From positions 1 to 5,771 of the forward strand of contig JAFYFO010000373.1 of the NCBI GenBank assembly GCA_017543725.1: 5,771 bases of DNA, read 5' to 3'. The stretch comes from Eubacterium sp. GTDB lineage: Bacteria; Bacillota; Clostridia; Oscillospirales; Acutalibacteraceae. Under the pieces are notes generated by a model. That model did no database searches. It saw only the letters and a program-made list of their open reading frames with translations, and was not told where the DNA came from. Position numbers and translations under genes: made by a program. This document shows positions 5,428 to 5,771 of this stretch, piece by piece. The first letter of the stretch is position 1. Each line of letters opens with the position of its first letter.

Positions 5428-5771
5428 CAGGTTCAAGTTTCAGATATCTTATTAAAGAAGGTTTCAGAAACACATGGACAAACCGTATGATGAGCATTGC
5501 CTCAATCTGCGTTTTGCTCAGTTGCCTTGTTCTTATCGGCTCGGCTTCAATGATATTTCTGAACATCAATTCCCTTGTTGAAAGAATCGAGGATGAAAAT
5601 GTTATTATGGTTTTCATAAGCGACGACGCAACAGACGACGATATCGACGAAATGGGAAGAAAAATAACGGCTCTTGATAATATTGAGAATATCGAATTTG
5701 TTAAAAAAGAAGACGCCTGGGCGGAGCAACTTGAAACTATGGACGACGCGCACGCTCAGTTATTCACCGAA
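5424..5771 (+). CDS. ftsX: Cell-division membrane protein FtsX, N-terminal part (partial)
   Basis: The first 116 codons are present and remain open at the right edge. FtsX is the four-helix membrane partner of FtsE that passes the ATPase cycle to extracellular cell-wall hydrolases. Visible here are a short cytoplasmic N-terminus MTGSSFRYLIKEGFRNTWTN, which fits the family's usual opening, then a first transmembrane helix at about 25-46 (IASICVLLSCLVLIGSASMIFL). The start of the large extracellular domain follows (NVIMVFISDDATDDDIDE, then NIENIEFVKKEDAWAEQL). The extracellular part is rich in Asp, with DDATDDDIDE at 71-80. The ATG overlaps the ftsE stop. The remaining helices and the rest of the domain are beyond the window. 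Confidence 0.95.
   Translation, partial: MTGSSFRYLIKEGFRNTWTNRMMSIASICVLLSCLVLIGSASMIFLNINSLVERIEDENVIMVFISDDATDDDIDEMGRKITALDNIENIEFVKKEDAWAEQLETMDDAHAQLFTE

Noticed and set aside
1..5771. CRISPR array, tRNA, rRNA, riboswitch or insertion sequence
   Set aside because: I found no repeat-spacer pattern, cloverleaf, conserved riboswitch core, transposase or terminal inverted repeats.

Overview
The window reads as chromosomal DNA from an anaerobic, moderately low-GC Firmicute, most likely a clostridial gut-type organism (inference). The grounds are strong AAGGAG/AGGTGA-type ribosome binding sites, use of GTG and TTG starts, TTGnnn-N17-TATAAT promoters, an oxygen-sensitive 2-hydroxyacyl-CoA dehydratase-type enzyme, and FtsE/FtsX of the Gram-positive kind.

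Layout. Positions 1-3171 hold a minus-strand operon. From its promoter at 3143-3171 the order is: a small His-containing helical protein (3108-2872), an HgdB/BcrC-like subunit (2875-1676), a larger HgdA-like subunit (1679-108), and the first 20 codons of the ATP-dependent activator (60-1, running off the left edge). The first two junctions are ATGA overlaps, so the three proteins are probably made in coupled amounts. Together they would form an activator plus [4Fe-4S] dehydratase/reductase system. No CoA-transferase, CoA-ligase or transporter is visible, so the substrate cannot be named.

Positions 3208-3961 carry a divergent plus-strand gene for a membrane-anchored NERD-domain protein. It has a near-consensus promoter, a GTG start and a possible operator palindrome. 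Its stop codon lies inside a bidirectional terminator hairpin (3949-3976). Convergent to it, at 4305-3984, is what looks like the broken remnant of a larger membrane signalling protein: an N-terminal membrane segment in one frame and a plausible C-terminus in another.

An AT-rich 288-base intergenic region (4306-4593) holds the remnant's promoter, a short GC-rich palindrome, a cluster of TTACA motifs, and a candidate promoter with a 5' hairpin for ftsEX. ftsE (4594-5427) is complete and has an unusual acidic C-terminal tail. ftsX starts in an ATGA overlap at 5424 and runs off the right edge. FtsEX is the ABC-type complex that controls peptidoglycan hydrolases during growth and division.

Nothing here is clearly a new defence system or mobile element. 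The parts most worth a second look are the unassigned dehydratase operon with its small His protein, and the decayed signalling gene.
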